DNA from: an uncultured Clostridia bacterium
GTDB lineage: Bacteria; Bacillota; Clostridia; Oscillospirales; Ruminococcaceae
Assembly: GCA_947627465.1 (NCBI GenBank)
Contig: CANQWD010000001.1
Span: 137,500-201,499 of the forward strand
Direction of reading: 5' to 3'
Length of the DNA: 64,000 bases
Position 1 is the stretch's first letter, and each line of letters opens with the position of its first letter. Position numbers and translations under genes: made by a program. Under the pieces are notes generated by a model. It had not been told where the DNA came from, did no database searches, and saw only the letters and a program-made list of their open reading frames with translations. Below, piece by piece: positions 52,374 through 60,131 of this stretch.

Positions 52374-53234
52374 ATGGAATGGACGAAAGCGATAAGCGCG
52401 GCTATTGAGTATATCGAAAGCAATATCACCGAGGATATTTCGGCGGAGGACGTGGCAAGGCAAGTAAACATCTCATTCTTTTATTTTCAAAAGGGGTTCA
52501 GTTTGCTTTGCGGTTACACGGTTATGGAGTATATACGCAGCCGCAGATTGGCTCTCGCCGCGGGAGAGCTGGCGCACGGCGCGAAAGTTATCGACACCGC
52601 GATAAAATATTGTTACGATTCGCCCGACAGCTTTGCGAAAGCGTTTTACCGTTTCCACGGAGCAACTCCCTCCGCAGTGCAAAAGAACTCGACTATGATT
52701 AAGGCTTTTGCGCCGCTGAAAATTACTTTAACATTGAAAGGCGGTTACACTATGGACTACAGAATAGTAAAAAAGGGCAGCTTCGCGGTTTTGGGAGCTA
52801 TGAAAAAGTTCACCTATGAGAACGCGCAAACCGATATCCCCAAATTCTGGGATGAACATTACAAACAGGGGAATGGCAAATATGTTTGCGGAATGTTCGG
52901 CGTGTGCATTGACGGAGAAATGCGAGACAGCGATTTCGACTATCTGATAGCGGACGTTTACAATCCGAGCATTGACATTCCCGAGGGCTTTGTAACAAAA
53001 GTAATTCCCGAGTTTACTTGGGCGGTATTTCCGATAAAGGGCGCTATGCCCGACGCTTTACAAGACGTAAACAAAAAGATCTTCTCGGAGTGGCTGCCCG
53101 CGCTCGGCGATTACGATATAGCAGCGGGGTACTCCGTCGAGATGTACGACGACCCGAAACAATATCCTAAAGGCACGAGCGATGAGAACTATTACAGCGA
53201 GATCTGGATACCCGTTAAAAAGAAGAGCGTATGA
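52374..53234 (+). CDS. AraC-family regulator with GyrI-like effector domain
   Basis: A 286-residue two-domain regulator. The N-terminal AraC HTH spans about 5-105 (EDISAEDVARQVNISFFYFQKGF and DTAIKYCYDSPDSFAKAFYRFHGATPS). The C-terminal part (about 125-285, MDYRIVKKGSFAVLGAMKKF and AGYSVEMYDD) is a GyrI-like effector-binding domain like those of SbmC/Rob. Such proteins sense small molecules. GAGGAGG lies before the ATG. Monocistronic, ended by the terminator at 53242. Confidence 0.9.
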   Translation: MEWTKAISAAIEYIESNITEDISAEDVARQVNISFFYFQKGFSLLCGYTVMEYIRSRRLALAAGELAHGAKVIDTAIKYCYDSPDSFAKAFYRFHGATPSAVQKNSTMIKAFAPLKITLTLKGGYTMDYRIVKKGSFAVLGAMKKFTYENAQTDIPKFWDEHYKQGNGKYVCGMFGVCIDGEMRDSDFDYLIADVYNPSIDIPEGFVTKVIPEFTWAVFPIKGAMPDALQDVNKKIFSEWLPALGDYDIAAGYSVEMYDDPKQYPKGTSDENYYSEIWIPVKKKSV

Positions 53235-53241
53235 TAACAAG

Positions 53242-53274
53242 AGCCTTTCCGAGATTTTTCGGAAAGGCTTTTTG
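53242..53274 (+). terminator. Terminator of the AraC-type gene
   Basis: AGCCTTTCCGA / TCGGAAAGGCT stem followed by TTTTTG. Confidence 0.85.
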
Positions 53275-53275
53275 T

Positions 53276-53485
53276 TCAGTCAAAGTAAAACAGCTCCTCG
53301 AATTTTTTGTCGAGCGCAATGCAGAGAATAAGCGCGAGCTTCGCGGTGGGATTGAACTGCCCCGTTTCAATGGAGCTTATGGTGTTGCGCGACACGCCGA
53401 CAAGCTCCGCAAGTTCCGACTGCGACATTCCCTTCTCGGAGCGGGCTTGCTTTAAGTTATTTTTAAGTATCAGTTCTCCGTTCAT
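53276..53485 (-). CDS. XRE-family HTH regulator of the DUF6442 array
   Basis: A 69-residue Cro/C1-type DNA-binding protein: LKNNLKQARSEKGMSQSELA, VGVSRNTISSIETGQFNP and ALDKKFEELFYFD. It is the last gene of a minus-strand operon of four DUF6442 genes, and its ATG overlaps the region just after the third stop. Its likely operators are the three AAACTTGGCAA copies at the operon promoter. Its exact DNA target is inferred. Confidence 0.88.
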   Translation of the reverse strand: MNGELILKNNLKQARSEKGMSQSELAELVGVSRNTISSIETGQFNPTAKLALILCIALDKKFEELFYFD

Positions 53486-53487
53486 TG

Positions 53488-53802
53488 TTACGCTCCAAAA
53501 TACTTAAGAAAATACAACACGGTAAACCAAATTCCCGCCGCTCCGAGAATTATGCCCAAAATAAGATTTTTCCGCTGTTTTGCTTTAGCGAAACGGTATA
53601 AGCACCCGACCGAAGCTGCGATATTGAGCGTAGCCGCGTAGTCCTCTATCTGCATATTTCTTTCAAGCCGTGTGTAGGAAAAAACGCATAAGCAAATAAA
53701 CATTGCCAATATTATCCAAATCATAGATTTGTCTTGTATGAAGTTCTCCATTTCATCGGATTTTTCCTCGCGCGCTTTTGCAAGTATCTCGTCTTTTTTC
53801 AT
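53488..53802 (-). CDS. DUF6442-type membrane protein, paralogue 4
   Basis: A 104-residue protein; starts MKKDEILAKAREEKSDEMENF, then has two TM segments (about 28-46 and 80-98) separated by a YRFAKAK loop. The ATG is preceded by GAGAGG. I recognise the N-terminus (KK-x-E/D-I-L-x-K-A/S-R-x-E) as DUF6442. The five first residues are at least 90% identical to paralogue 3 at DNA level. Confidence 0.7.
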   Translation of the reverse strand: MKKDEILAKAREEKSDEMENFIQDKSMIWIILAMFICLCVFSYTRLERNMQIEDYAATLNIAASVGCLYRFAKAKQRKNLILGIILGAAGIWFTVLYFLKYFGA

Positions 53803-53814
53803 TTCGTTCACCTC

Positions 53815-54120
53815 TCAATGCCCCAAAATAGTGAGTATCAAGTACACAATCGCGCAAAGCCCCGTTATTATCCCAATAATAAGGTTTTTGGCGTTTTTAA
53901 GTCTTGCGAAACGGTAAAAGCAGCCTGCCGAAGCACCCAAAGCTACGGTGAAAGGAAGATCGCAGCAGCGCTCGTGTAATTCCTGTCTTATTGATATGAA
54001 TATGATAAGACAAACGCCCATAACGCAAAATATCACCGCCATTGATTTGTCACGCACAAAAGTTTCCATTTCATCGGATTTTTCCTCGCGAGCTTTTGCG
54101 AGTATCTCGTCTTTTTTCAT
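53815..54120 (-). CDS. DUF6442-type membrane protein, paralogue 3
   Basis: A 101-residue protein with MKKDEILAKAREEKSDEMET, TM helices at about 28-45 and 80-98, and the CFYRFARLKNAKN loop. Together with its upstream ribosome-binding site GAGAGGT its first ~80 bases are almost identical to those of paralogue 4. Function unknown. Confidence 0.7.
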   Translation of the reverse strand: MKKDEILAKAREEKSDEMETFVRDKSMAVIFCVMGVCLIIFISIRQELHERCCDLPFTVALGASAGCFYRFARLKNAKNLIIGIITGLCAIVYLILTILGH

Positions 54121-54132
54121 TTCGTTTACCTC

Positions 54133-54438
54133 TCAATGCTCCAATATAAAAAATATAAGGCAGATTATCGCACCGACTGTCATAAATATTGCCGCTAATA
54201 GATTGCTTTTATTCCGCAGCTTTGCGAAGCGGTAATAGTTTCCCGCCGCCACGCCAGAGGTGATGGTAACGGTAAGATCGCTTGTGCTTTGACCGTTCTC
54301 TTGTCTGATTATCGAAAACGCGATAAGGCAGACCACCATAACAATAAATATCCACCACATAGATTTGTCTTGTATGAACTTTTCCATTTCATCTGTGTTT
54401 TCCTCCTGCGCCTTTTTGAGAATATCTTCTTTTTTCAT
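54133..54438 (-). CDS. DUF6442-type membrane protein, paralogue 2
   Basis: A 101-residue protein: MKKEDILKKAQEENTDEMEK, two TM segments and YYRFAKLRNKSN. Same layout as the other three and spaced 12 bases from paralogue 3. Confidence 0.7.
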   Translation of the reverse strand: MKKEDILKKAQEENTDEMEKFIQDKSMWWIFIVMVVCLIAFSIIRQENGQSTSDLTVTITSGVAAGNYYRFAKLRNKSNLLAAIFMTVGAIICLIFFILEH

Positions 54439-54448
54439 ATGTTCCTCC

Positions 54449-54751
54449 TTAATGCCCTTGGAAAAATCTGACAGTTGCGAAAACCGTCATAGCCGCGAGC
54501 GCTATCCCCATTATCAGGTAATACGGCGATTTCAGCCGCGCAAATCGATAAAAGCAGCACACCGCCGTAGAGAAGCAAACAGTCGCCGCGAGGTCCATGA
54601 TCGGAGCGTCCTTGCCGCGCATACATACGAAGAAACCCGCCGCCACTGCCATTGCCAAAGCCATCCAAACCGCCGATTTGTCTCTTACGACCTTTTCCAT
54701 TTCGTCCGATTTCTCGGCTCTCGCCTTTTCAAGTATCTCATTCTTTTTCAT
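54449..54751 (-). CDS. DUF6442-type membrane protein, paralogue 1
   Basis: A 100-residue protein: MKKNEILEKARAEKSDEMEK, two TM segments and FYRFARLKSPYY. It is the first gene of the operon, with its ribosome-binding site GGAGG about 9 bases before the ATG. Spaced 10 bases from paralogue 2. Confidence 0.7.
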   Translation of the reverse strand: MKKNEILEKARAEKSDEMEKVVRDKSAVWMALAMAVAAGFFVCMRGKDAPIMDLAATVCFSTAVCCFYRFARLKSPYYLIMGIALAAMTVFATVRFFQGH

Positions 54752-54769
54752 AGCGAAACCTCCAATGCT

Positions 54770-54854
54770 TTGCCAAGTTTTGTTGTCAATAACATTATAT
54801 CATTGCCAAGTTTACTTGTCAAGTCGTTTTTGCGATTTTGCCAAGTTTTCTTGG
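54770..54854 (-). promoter_or_regulatory. Promoter and triple operator of the DUF6442-XRE operon
   Basis: Minus-strand TTGACA and TATAAT at 17-base spacing (54794-54822). AAACTTGGCAA occurs at 54770-54780 (downstream of start), 54803-54813 (in the spacer) and 54838-54848 (upstream of -35), 33 and 35 bases apart. The upstream copy also makes the palindrome CCAAGAAAACTTGG. The layout suggests binding of an XRE dimer at three sites on one face of the DNA. The 300-base gap from 54752 to 55051 holds this and one terminator. Confidence 0.75.
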
Positions 54855-54951
54855 AATTTCGGTAAATATCAACAATTATTGAGGCTTGTTAATGTTGGTT
54901 ATGCATAAAATATGCGATTTTTGTTTTGGGTAAGCAGGCGGACACAAACGG

Positions 54952-54989
54952 CAAAAAAATAAACGCGGACTGTTTCGCTGTCCGCGTTT
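54952..54989 (-). terminator. Terminator of the PadR-hydrolase operon
   Basis: Minus-strand AAACGCGGAC / GTCCGCGTTT stem followed by ATTTTTTT. Confidence 0.85.
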
Positions 54990-55051
54990 GTTGTCTATTC
55001 TCAAGTCAGGCGGTACGTCCGCGCCCTGCGGCTGATGGAACTAATTGCCGT

Positions 55052-55843
55052 TCATATTCGCTCATTTGCCCAAAACTTTTCCAAAACCGTATTAAACGTT
55101 TCGGGAACGTCCATATTTACGCAATGCCCCGCGTTTTCAAAGATGATCGTTTGGCAGTCGGGCTCGTGCTCTTTCCATTGCTTTACCGCTTCGTGAGCCA
55201 TTGGGTCGTCGTGTTCGCCGCAGCCGATAAGCAAGGGATAATTTCTTTGCTGCGTTTCATGAACGTTCACCATACTGTTTAAAGAAGCCAAATACATAAA
55301 CGAGCTCTTGCGGAATTTAATGTTCATATCATAAAACTCTTGCTGTGCCCGCAAAGTATACGCCGATATTTTCTTGTTGGACTTCGCGAACCATTTTATT
55401 GAAAATACGGCTTTTAACATCATAAGCATTTGCGCCGCGCCGTTTTTCTTTTGCAGCGTTTTGTCGAAATTGTTTATATCGTATCCTCCGAAGCAAGCCA
55501 GCGACCGAACCGTGCCGGGAAAACGGTTGGCGAAGTCCTGCGCCAATACCGCGCCCAACGATACCCCGACAATATGAATTTTTTCGATATTCTCTTTTTT
55601 CAATATTTCATTTATCCACATTGACATCTTGTCTATGCTGTCTCCCTTTTGGGTATCGGTTGATTGTCCGTGACCTATTATGTCAACAGCCAGAATATTG
55701 AATTTGTCGCGAAAATACTCAGTCTGTGCCTTAAACATATTATGATTGACAAACGCCGCGTGAATAAACAGCACCCACTCCTTGTTTTCTTCTCCGTCAA
55801 TAAAATAAACTATGGGAGAGTTGTTTAGTTTACACTGTCTCAT
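55052..55843 (-). CDS. Alpha/beta hydrolase
   Basis: A 263-residue soluble hydrolase. The oxyanion region is FIHAAFVNHNMF, the nucleophile elbow is GVSLGA (Ser about 91), and a candidate Asp (GEHDDPMA) and the His in FENAGHCVNMD complete the triad. The substrate is unknown. It overlaps the PadR gene by 4 bases (ATGA), so it is the likely regulated partner. Confidence 0.88.
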   Translation of the reverse strand: MRQCKLNNSPIVYFIDGEENKEWVLFIHAAFVNHNMFKAQTEYFRDKFNILAVDIIGHGQSTDTQKGDSIDKMSMWINEILKKENIEKIHIVGVSLGAVLAQDFANRFPGTVRSLACFGGYDINNFDKTLQKKNGAAQMLMMLKAVFSIKWFAKSNKKISAYTLRAQQEFYDMNIKFRKSSFMYLASLNSMVNVHETQQRNYPLLIGCGEHDDPMAHEAVKQWKEHEPDCQTIIFENAGHCVNMDVPETFNTVLEKFWANERI

Positions 55844-56379
55844 ATCTCTTGACCTCTCATTCTTTTAAGCAGTTTCTCGTACCAATCAATATTGAACTTG
55901 ATGAAATCCCTCCCGTACAGCGCGGACAAAAGCTGATAGTTAAAAATATCCTTTTGGTTTTGGGGAATATCAATGTGATCTGCGCTTTGACATATTTCAT
56001 TTAAGACATTGTATTGTTCTTTCAGGTAAGACAAATGCTCCCGTATATTTCCCTCGCGGTTTTGTTTGTCCGAGAACCCCATAAAATATATTTTTGCCAA
56101 TTCGGGATTTTTTGCGCTTTGTTTTTCCATAGGCGCGTTGACCCATTTGAAAAAAGCCTGTTTTCCGCTTTCAGTTGCGGAATATACTTTTTTGTATTTT
56201 CCGTTTTCAACGGTTTCCTCAAAGGTAATGTAATCATTATTCAGCAGCTTTTTCAAAGCGGCTTGTATACTTCCCAAGCTGCTGCTGTACATAAGATTCA
56301 AGCCTTTGTTTATTCTGTCTCTGAGCTGGTAGATCGTTCTGCTTTCCAAGATCAAAAGACCAAGTATGATGTTGTCCAT
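55840..56379 (-). CDS. PadR-family transcriptional regulator
   Basis: A 179-residue regulator with winged helix (IILGLLILESRTIYQLRDRIN, GSIQAALKKLLNNDYITFEE) and a C-terminal helical dimer region (LSYLKEQYNVLNEI). It is the first gene of a two-gene operon with an alpha/beta hydrolase. TAGTAACGTTACTA near its promoter is the likely site of self-control. A frame to 56428 is an alternative-frame shadow. Confidence 0.9.
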   Translation of the reverse strand: MDNIILGLLILESRTIYQLRDRINKGLNLMYSSSLGSIQAALKKLLNNDYITFEETVENGKYKKVYSATESGKQAFFKWVNAPMEKQSAKNPELAKIYFMGFSDKQNREGNIREHLSYLKEQYNVLNEICQSADHIDIPQNQKDIFNYQLLSALYGRDFIKFNIDWYEKLLKRMRGQEI

Positions 56380-56392
56380 ATTTCCTCCTTAA

Positions 56393-56448
56393 ATTACTAA
56401 TAGTAACGTTACTAATAATATTATACATGCGCTTTTCTTTTTTGTCAA
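56393..56448 (-). promoter_or_regulatory. Promoter and operator of padR
   Basis: Minus-strand TTGACA and TATAAT with a 17-base spacer; palindrome TAGTAACGTTACTA at 56401-56414 lies just downstream, with extra ATTACTAAT repeats to either side. Confidence 0.8.
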
Positions 56449-56517
56449 GAGGGATTATATAATTTCACTCAATTAACACATTGTTCTTTTTTGTCCAAGC
56501 TTTGCATAAAATATCGT

Positions 56518-57093
56518 ATGGTAGAATTGAAATTAAAACAAACGTTGATACGGCTTGACTTCTCGTTCTTCGCGGTAGTGGCGCTTTATCTGCTGCTTGA
56601 CGAAAGCGGTTTCGGACTTGCGGCGCTGGCGGCGTGTTTCATGCACGAGACCGCTCATTTTATCGCAATGGCGCTTTGCGGAGTGCGCGCGGACAGCCTT
56701 ACGCTTTACGGCGCGGGAATGAGAATAACGTCGGGGGGGTTGGAACGCGCAAAACCGTTTCAAAAAGTTGTGATATTGAGCGCGGGAGTTTTCGTAAATC
56801 TTATTGCGGCGGCTGTGTTTTGGAGCTTGGAAGAATTCGGAGCGGCGGCGGTAAATCTGTTCACGGGATTGTTCAATCTTTTACCGATGGGCGAGCTTGA
56901 CGGCGCACAAATGCTGAAAATGCTGTTTATTCGCCGCTGCAGAGCGGAACGCGTCGACGGTTATATAAAGCTTGCGGCGTGTATTTCCGCGGCAATTACG
57001 GCGGGCGCTGTTATTTTCGTATGCGGCGAAGTGCCGCTTACGCTTGTCACGACAGCCGTTTACATAATAATTATGTGTTCGGGAAAAATATAA
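56518..57093 (+). CDS. M50-family membrane metalloprotease (SpoIVFB-like)
   Basis: A 191-residue intramembrane zinc protease. The zinc site is HETAH (43-47) in CFMHETAHFIAMAL, and LLPMGELDG (121-129) is the second zinc/LDG motif; TM segments lie at about 16-30, 33-55, 88-105 and 155-190. In spore formers such proteins cleave membrane-bound sigma factors or other substrates. ATG 56518 is a working choice; no strong ribosome-binding site is visible. Its stop overlaps the promoter of the next gene. Confidence 0.8.
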   Translation: MVELKLKQTLIRLDFSFFAVVALYLLLDESGFGLAALAACFMHETAHFIAMALCGVRADSLTLYGAGMRITSGGLERAKPFQKVVILSAGVFVNLIAAAVFWSLEEFGAAAVNLFTGLFNLLPMGELDGAQMLKMLFIRRCRAERVDGYIKLAACISAAITAGAVIFVCGEVPLTLVTTAVYIIIMCSGKI

Positions 57094-57094
57094 C

Positions 57095-57123
57095 TTGACA
57101 ATCTTGTGAAAATACTGTATAAT
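57095..57123 (+). promoter_or_regulatory. Promoter of the AIM24-like gene
   Basis: TTGACA, 17-base spacer, TATAAT. Confidence 0.75.
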
Positions 57124-57162
57124 ATAAATAGCGGCAAAAATAAAATTTTTAAGGAGTTTATT

Positions 57163-57834
57163 ATGAGATACGAAATCAAAGGCGAGCCGATGCCCGTGGT
57201 ACTTGTGTACCTTGAAGCGAACGAGGCTGTTATGTGTCAAAAGGGCGGTATGGCTTGGATGACGCCGAATATGCAGATGTCCACCGGCACGGGCGGCATT
57301 GGCAAGGCATTCGGAAAAATGTTTTCCGGAGAGTCTATGTTCCAGAATACATACGTTTCGCAGGGCGGTCCCGGAATGATCGCGTTCGCTTCGAGCGTAC
57401 CCGGCTCGATCATTCCTCTTGATATCAGCAAGGGCGATATGATCGTTCAAAAGGGCGGATACCTCGCTTCTCAGCCTTCCGTAGAGCTTTCCGTAGCGTT
57501 TCAGAAAAGAGTGGGCGCGGGCTTCTTCGGCGGCGAGGGCTTCATTATGCAGAGACTGCACGGTCAAGGAATCGCGTTCCTTGAAATTGACGGCTATGTC
57601 GTTGAGTATGATTTGCAGGCGGGTCAGCAAATGGTTATCGACACGGGCTATCTCGCGGCGATGACGGGTTCATGCACCATGGATATACAGACCGTTAAAG
57701 GCTTGGGCAACAAGCTGTTCGGCGGCGAGGGCTTCTTCAATACCGTAGTTACGGGTCCCGGAAAGATTTATCTGCAAACAATGCCCTTAAGCAATCTCGC
57801 GGGCGCGGTTGCGGGCTTTATCCCTCATTCCTGA
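57163..57834 (+). CDS. AIM24 / TIGR00266 family protein
   Basis: A 223-residue beta-rich soluble protein. Motifs: VLVYLEANEAVMCQKGGMAWMT, AFGKMFSGESMFQNTYVSQGG, GFFGGEGFIMQRLHGQGIAFLEIDG and GGEGFFNTVVTGPGKIYLQTMP. These are the repeated Gly-rich strands of the family, related to mitochondrial AIM24; function in bacteria is unknown. ATG 57163 has AAGGAG upstream. Confidence 0.88.
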   Translation: MRYEIKGEPMPVVLVYLEANEAVMCQKGGMAWMTPNMQMSTGTGGIGKAFGKMFSGESMFQNTYVSQGGPGMIAFASSVPGSIIPLDISKGDMIVQKGGYLASQPSVELSVAFQKRVGAGFFGGEGFIMQRLHGQGIAFLEIDGYVVEYDLQAGQQMVIDTGYLAAMTGSCTMDIQTVKGLGNKLFGGEGFFNTVVTGPGKIYLQTMPLSNLAGAVAGFIPHS

Positions 57835-57841
57835 TATTTTT

Positions 57842-57865
57842 CCCCGCAGTATTTGCGGGGATTTT
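57842..57865 (+). terminator. Terminator of the AIM24-like gene
   Basis: CCCCGCA / TGCGGGG stem followed by ATTTTC. Confidence 0.65.
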
Positions 57866-57929
57866 CGGAATATGCTTGTTTTGTATAATAGTATTTTATA
57901 AAAAATATACGGAAATTCCAAAAAATCCC

Positions 57930-57958
57930 TTGCAATTTATGTAAATATGTGATAAAAT
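57930..57958 (+). promoter_or_regulatory. Promoter of glgA
   Basis: TTGCAA, 17-base spacer, TAAAAT; 60-base leader with a small GGGA/TCCC hairpin. Confidence 0.55.
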
Positions 57959-58023
57959 ATAATTGCAGTATAGTTTGAGCGGGATTTCCCGATTTTAAAA
58001 ATTCAGTATTCGGAGGTCGAATT

Positions 58024-59448
58024 ATGAGGATTTTGTATGCGGCAAGCGAAGCATTACCCTTTGCGGCAAGCGGCGGATTGGCCGATGTTGCCGGCTCTTT
58101 GCCTAAGGCTTTGGTTCAGGCGGGACACGACGCGCGCGTTGTAATGCCATATTATGTCAACACGATCAAGCCCGAGCAAAAGGAAAAGATGCGTTTTATA
58201 ACTAATTTCACCGTTCCGGTGGGCTGGAGAAGTCAGTATTGCGGCGTTTTCTCGCAGGAGGTAAACGGAGTTACTTACTATTTCCTCGACAACGAGTTTT
58301 ATTTTAAGCGCGACAACGGTCTTTACGGATATTACGACGACGCGGAAAGATATGTTTTCTTCAGCCGCGCGGTTCTTGAAATGCTGCGGCACATTGATTT
58401 CCACCCGCAGATTATCAACTCCAACGACTGGCAGTGCGCTCTTATCCCCGTTTATCACCACCTGTTTTATAAGAACGAGTGGGGCTTCGGCGATATAAAG
58501 AACGTGTTCACTATCCATAATATCGGCTATCAGGGTCAGTACGGGCTTGATCTCGTAAAAGATATCGTGGGTATTCCTCCGCAGAACGTAAATATTATTG
58601 AGTACGACCGTGATATCAACTTTATGAAAGGCGCAATCGAAGTCGCTGATAAGGTGACAACCGTATCTCCGACTTATGCAACGGAAATTCTCGATCCGTG
58701 GTTCTCCCACGGCTTGGATAGAATTCTGCGTAATAAGCAGTACAAAACAACCGGCTTCCTGAATGGTATTGACGTTGACCTTTACAATCCCGAAAAGGAC
58801 AACACAATTGCGGCAAAGTTCAGCGCGAGAAGCCATAAGGGAAAAATGGCGTGCAAAGCGGCGATTTTTGAGGAGTTCGGAATGCCGCAGTACGACATCC
58901 CGTTGCTCGCGATGATCTCCAGATTTGCCGACCACAAGGGTTTCGACCTTGTTAAATATGTGTTCGATGAGATAATCGCCACCGATGTTCAAGTGGTGAT
59001 ACTTGGCTCGGGAGAGCGTCAGTATGAGGACTTCTTCCAGGAAATGCATTGGCGTTATCCCGATAAAGTGGGCTTCTGGAAAGGCTACAACGCAGCTCTG
59101 GCAAAGAGAATTTACGCGGGCGCGGATATGTTCCTTATGCCGTCTAAGAGCGAACCTTGCGGACTTGCACAGATGATCGCGGCGCGCTACGGCACAATTC
59201 CGATAGTTCGCGCAACGGGCGGTCTGAAAGACAGCATTACCGACGCGGGCGACGACGGTATCGGCTTCACGTTCCAAAGCTACAACGCGCACGATATGCT
59301 GAACGCAATTCGCCGTGCTAAAGCGTACTATGATAACAAGAGCGATTGGAGCAAGCTTATGACCCGCGCGATGAAAACCGATTTTAGCTGGGCTAGATCG
59401 GCGCAGCTTTACATTGGACTTTACAAGGAACTTACGGGAGAACAGTAA
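58024..59448 (+). CDS. glgA: Glycogen synthase (ADP-glucose-dependent)
   Basis: A 474-residue GT5 glucosyltransferase elongating alpha-1,4-glucan. NSNDWQCALIPVYHH, NGIDVDLYNPEKD and the C-terminal PSKSEPCGLAQMIAARYGTIP with catalytic-type Glu are the usual motifs. The N-terminal nucleotide-sugar motif reads AASGGLADVAGS, where many enzymes have KxGGLADV with a Lys. No other glg gene is near. CGGAGG precedes the ATG, and a strong terminator follows. Confidence 0.95.
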   Translation: MRILYAASEALPFAASGGLADVAGSLPKALVQAGHDARVVMPYYVNTIKPEQKEKMRFITNFTVPVGWRSQYCGVFSQEVNGVTYYFLDNEFYFKRDNGLYGYYDDAERYVFFSRAVLEMLRHIDFHPQIINSNDWQCALIPVYHHLFYKNEWGFGDIKNVFTIHNIGYQGQYGLDLVKDIVGIPPQNVNIIEYDRDINFMKGAIEVADKVTTVSPTYATEILDPWFSHGLDRILRNKQYKTTGFLNGIDVDLYNPEKDNTIAAKFSARSHKGKMACKAAIFEEFGMPQYDIPLLAMISRFADHKGFDLVKYVFDEIIATDVQVVILGSGERQYEDFFQEMHWRYPDKVGFWKGYNAALAKRIYAGADMFLMPSKSEPCGLAQMIAARYGTIPIVRATGGLKDSITDAGDDGIGFTFQSYNAHDMLNAIRRAKAYYDNKSDWSKLMTRAMKTDFSWARSAQLYIGLYKELTGEQ

Positions 59449-59454
59449 TATTTT

Positions 59455-59485
59455 TACGGCGGAGAGCTTCTCCGCCGTATTTTTG
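59455..59485 (+). terminator. Terminator of glgA
   Basis: TACGGCGGAGA / TCTCCGCCGTA stem and five T. Confidence 0.9.
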
Positions 59486-59531
59486 GAGACGGAGACAGAC
59501 CCCGATTGAGTTCTATTGCAATCGATTTGGA

Positions 59532-59641
59532 TTAAGGCAACACCGCGCAATTACCGGCTAACGCCTTTGCCGCCCGCTTGCTTGCATATTTTTCGTCATA
59601 TTGCACAATCGGACAGCAATAATTGTGCGGTGTTGCCTTAA
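59532..59641. repeat. MITE-like element C, shorter copy
   Basis: 110 bases with ends TTAAGGCAACACCGCGCAA and TTGTGCGGTGTTGCCTTA. Interior GCCGCCCGCTTGCTTGCA matches element A; the middle is deleted. Confidence 0.85.
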
Positions 59642-59660
59642 AAGAAAGGAACGGATCAGT

Positions 59661-60089
59661 ATGAAAAAGAGCTTGAATTACGCGCTTTGCTACGCGGTTT
59701 TGGCGATGATAGGCGGAGTATTTTACCGCGAGTTTACAAAGTATATGAATTTTGAGGGCGCGACGGCTCTCGGCAAGGTACATGCCCATTTCTTTTTGCT
59801 GGGAATGATGATGTACATTGTGATCGCGTTGTTCGCGCGGCATTACGACCTGTATTCGGAGAAAATTTTCAAGGTGTTCAGAGTTGTTTATAATATCGGA
59901 GTGCCGCTCACGGGAATAATGCTCGGTGTTCGCGGCGTTTTCCAAGTGCTCGGCACGGAACTTTCCAAGGGCGCGGACGCGGCAATTTCGGGCATCGCGG
60001 GTATCGGGCATATCCTTACGGGCGTTGGAATGATACTTTTGCTCGTTAGCCTGAAAAAGTGCGCCGTAAAAACAGAAGCGATGAATTAA
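59661..60089 (+). CDS. DUF2871-type membrane protein
   Basis: A 142-residue protein with four TM segments (about 6-20, 40-62, 70-90, 105-130). The N-terminus SLNYALCYAVLAMIGGVFYREFTK and GKVHAHFFLLGMMMY are the family signature. Role unknown. Its GAAAGGA ribosome-binding site begins 3 bases after MITE C, so the element is very near the start and may influence its expression. Confidence 0.85.
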   Translation: MKKSLNYALCYAVLAMIGGVFYREFTKYMNFEGATALGKVHAHFFLLGMMMYIVIALFARHYDLYSEKIFKVFRVVYNIGVPLTGIMLGVRGVFQVLGTELSKGADAAISGIAGIGHILTGVGMILLLVSLKKCAVKTEAMN

Positions 60090-60131
60090 GGGGTATAAAG
60101 CGGAGCTTTTGTGCGGGGAGTTTAAAGAACA

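Noticed and set aside
58054..59550. 498-codon minus-strand open frame across glgA
   Set aside because: Shadow of glgA; no recognisable motif and it runs through the glgA terminator.
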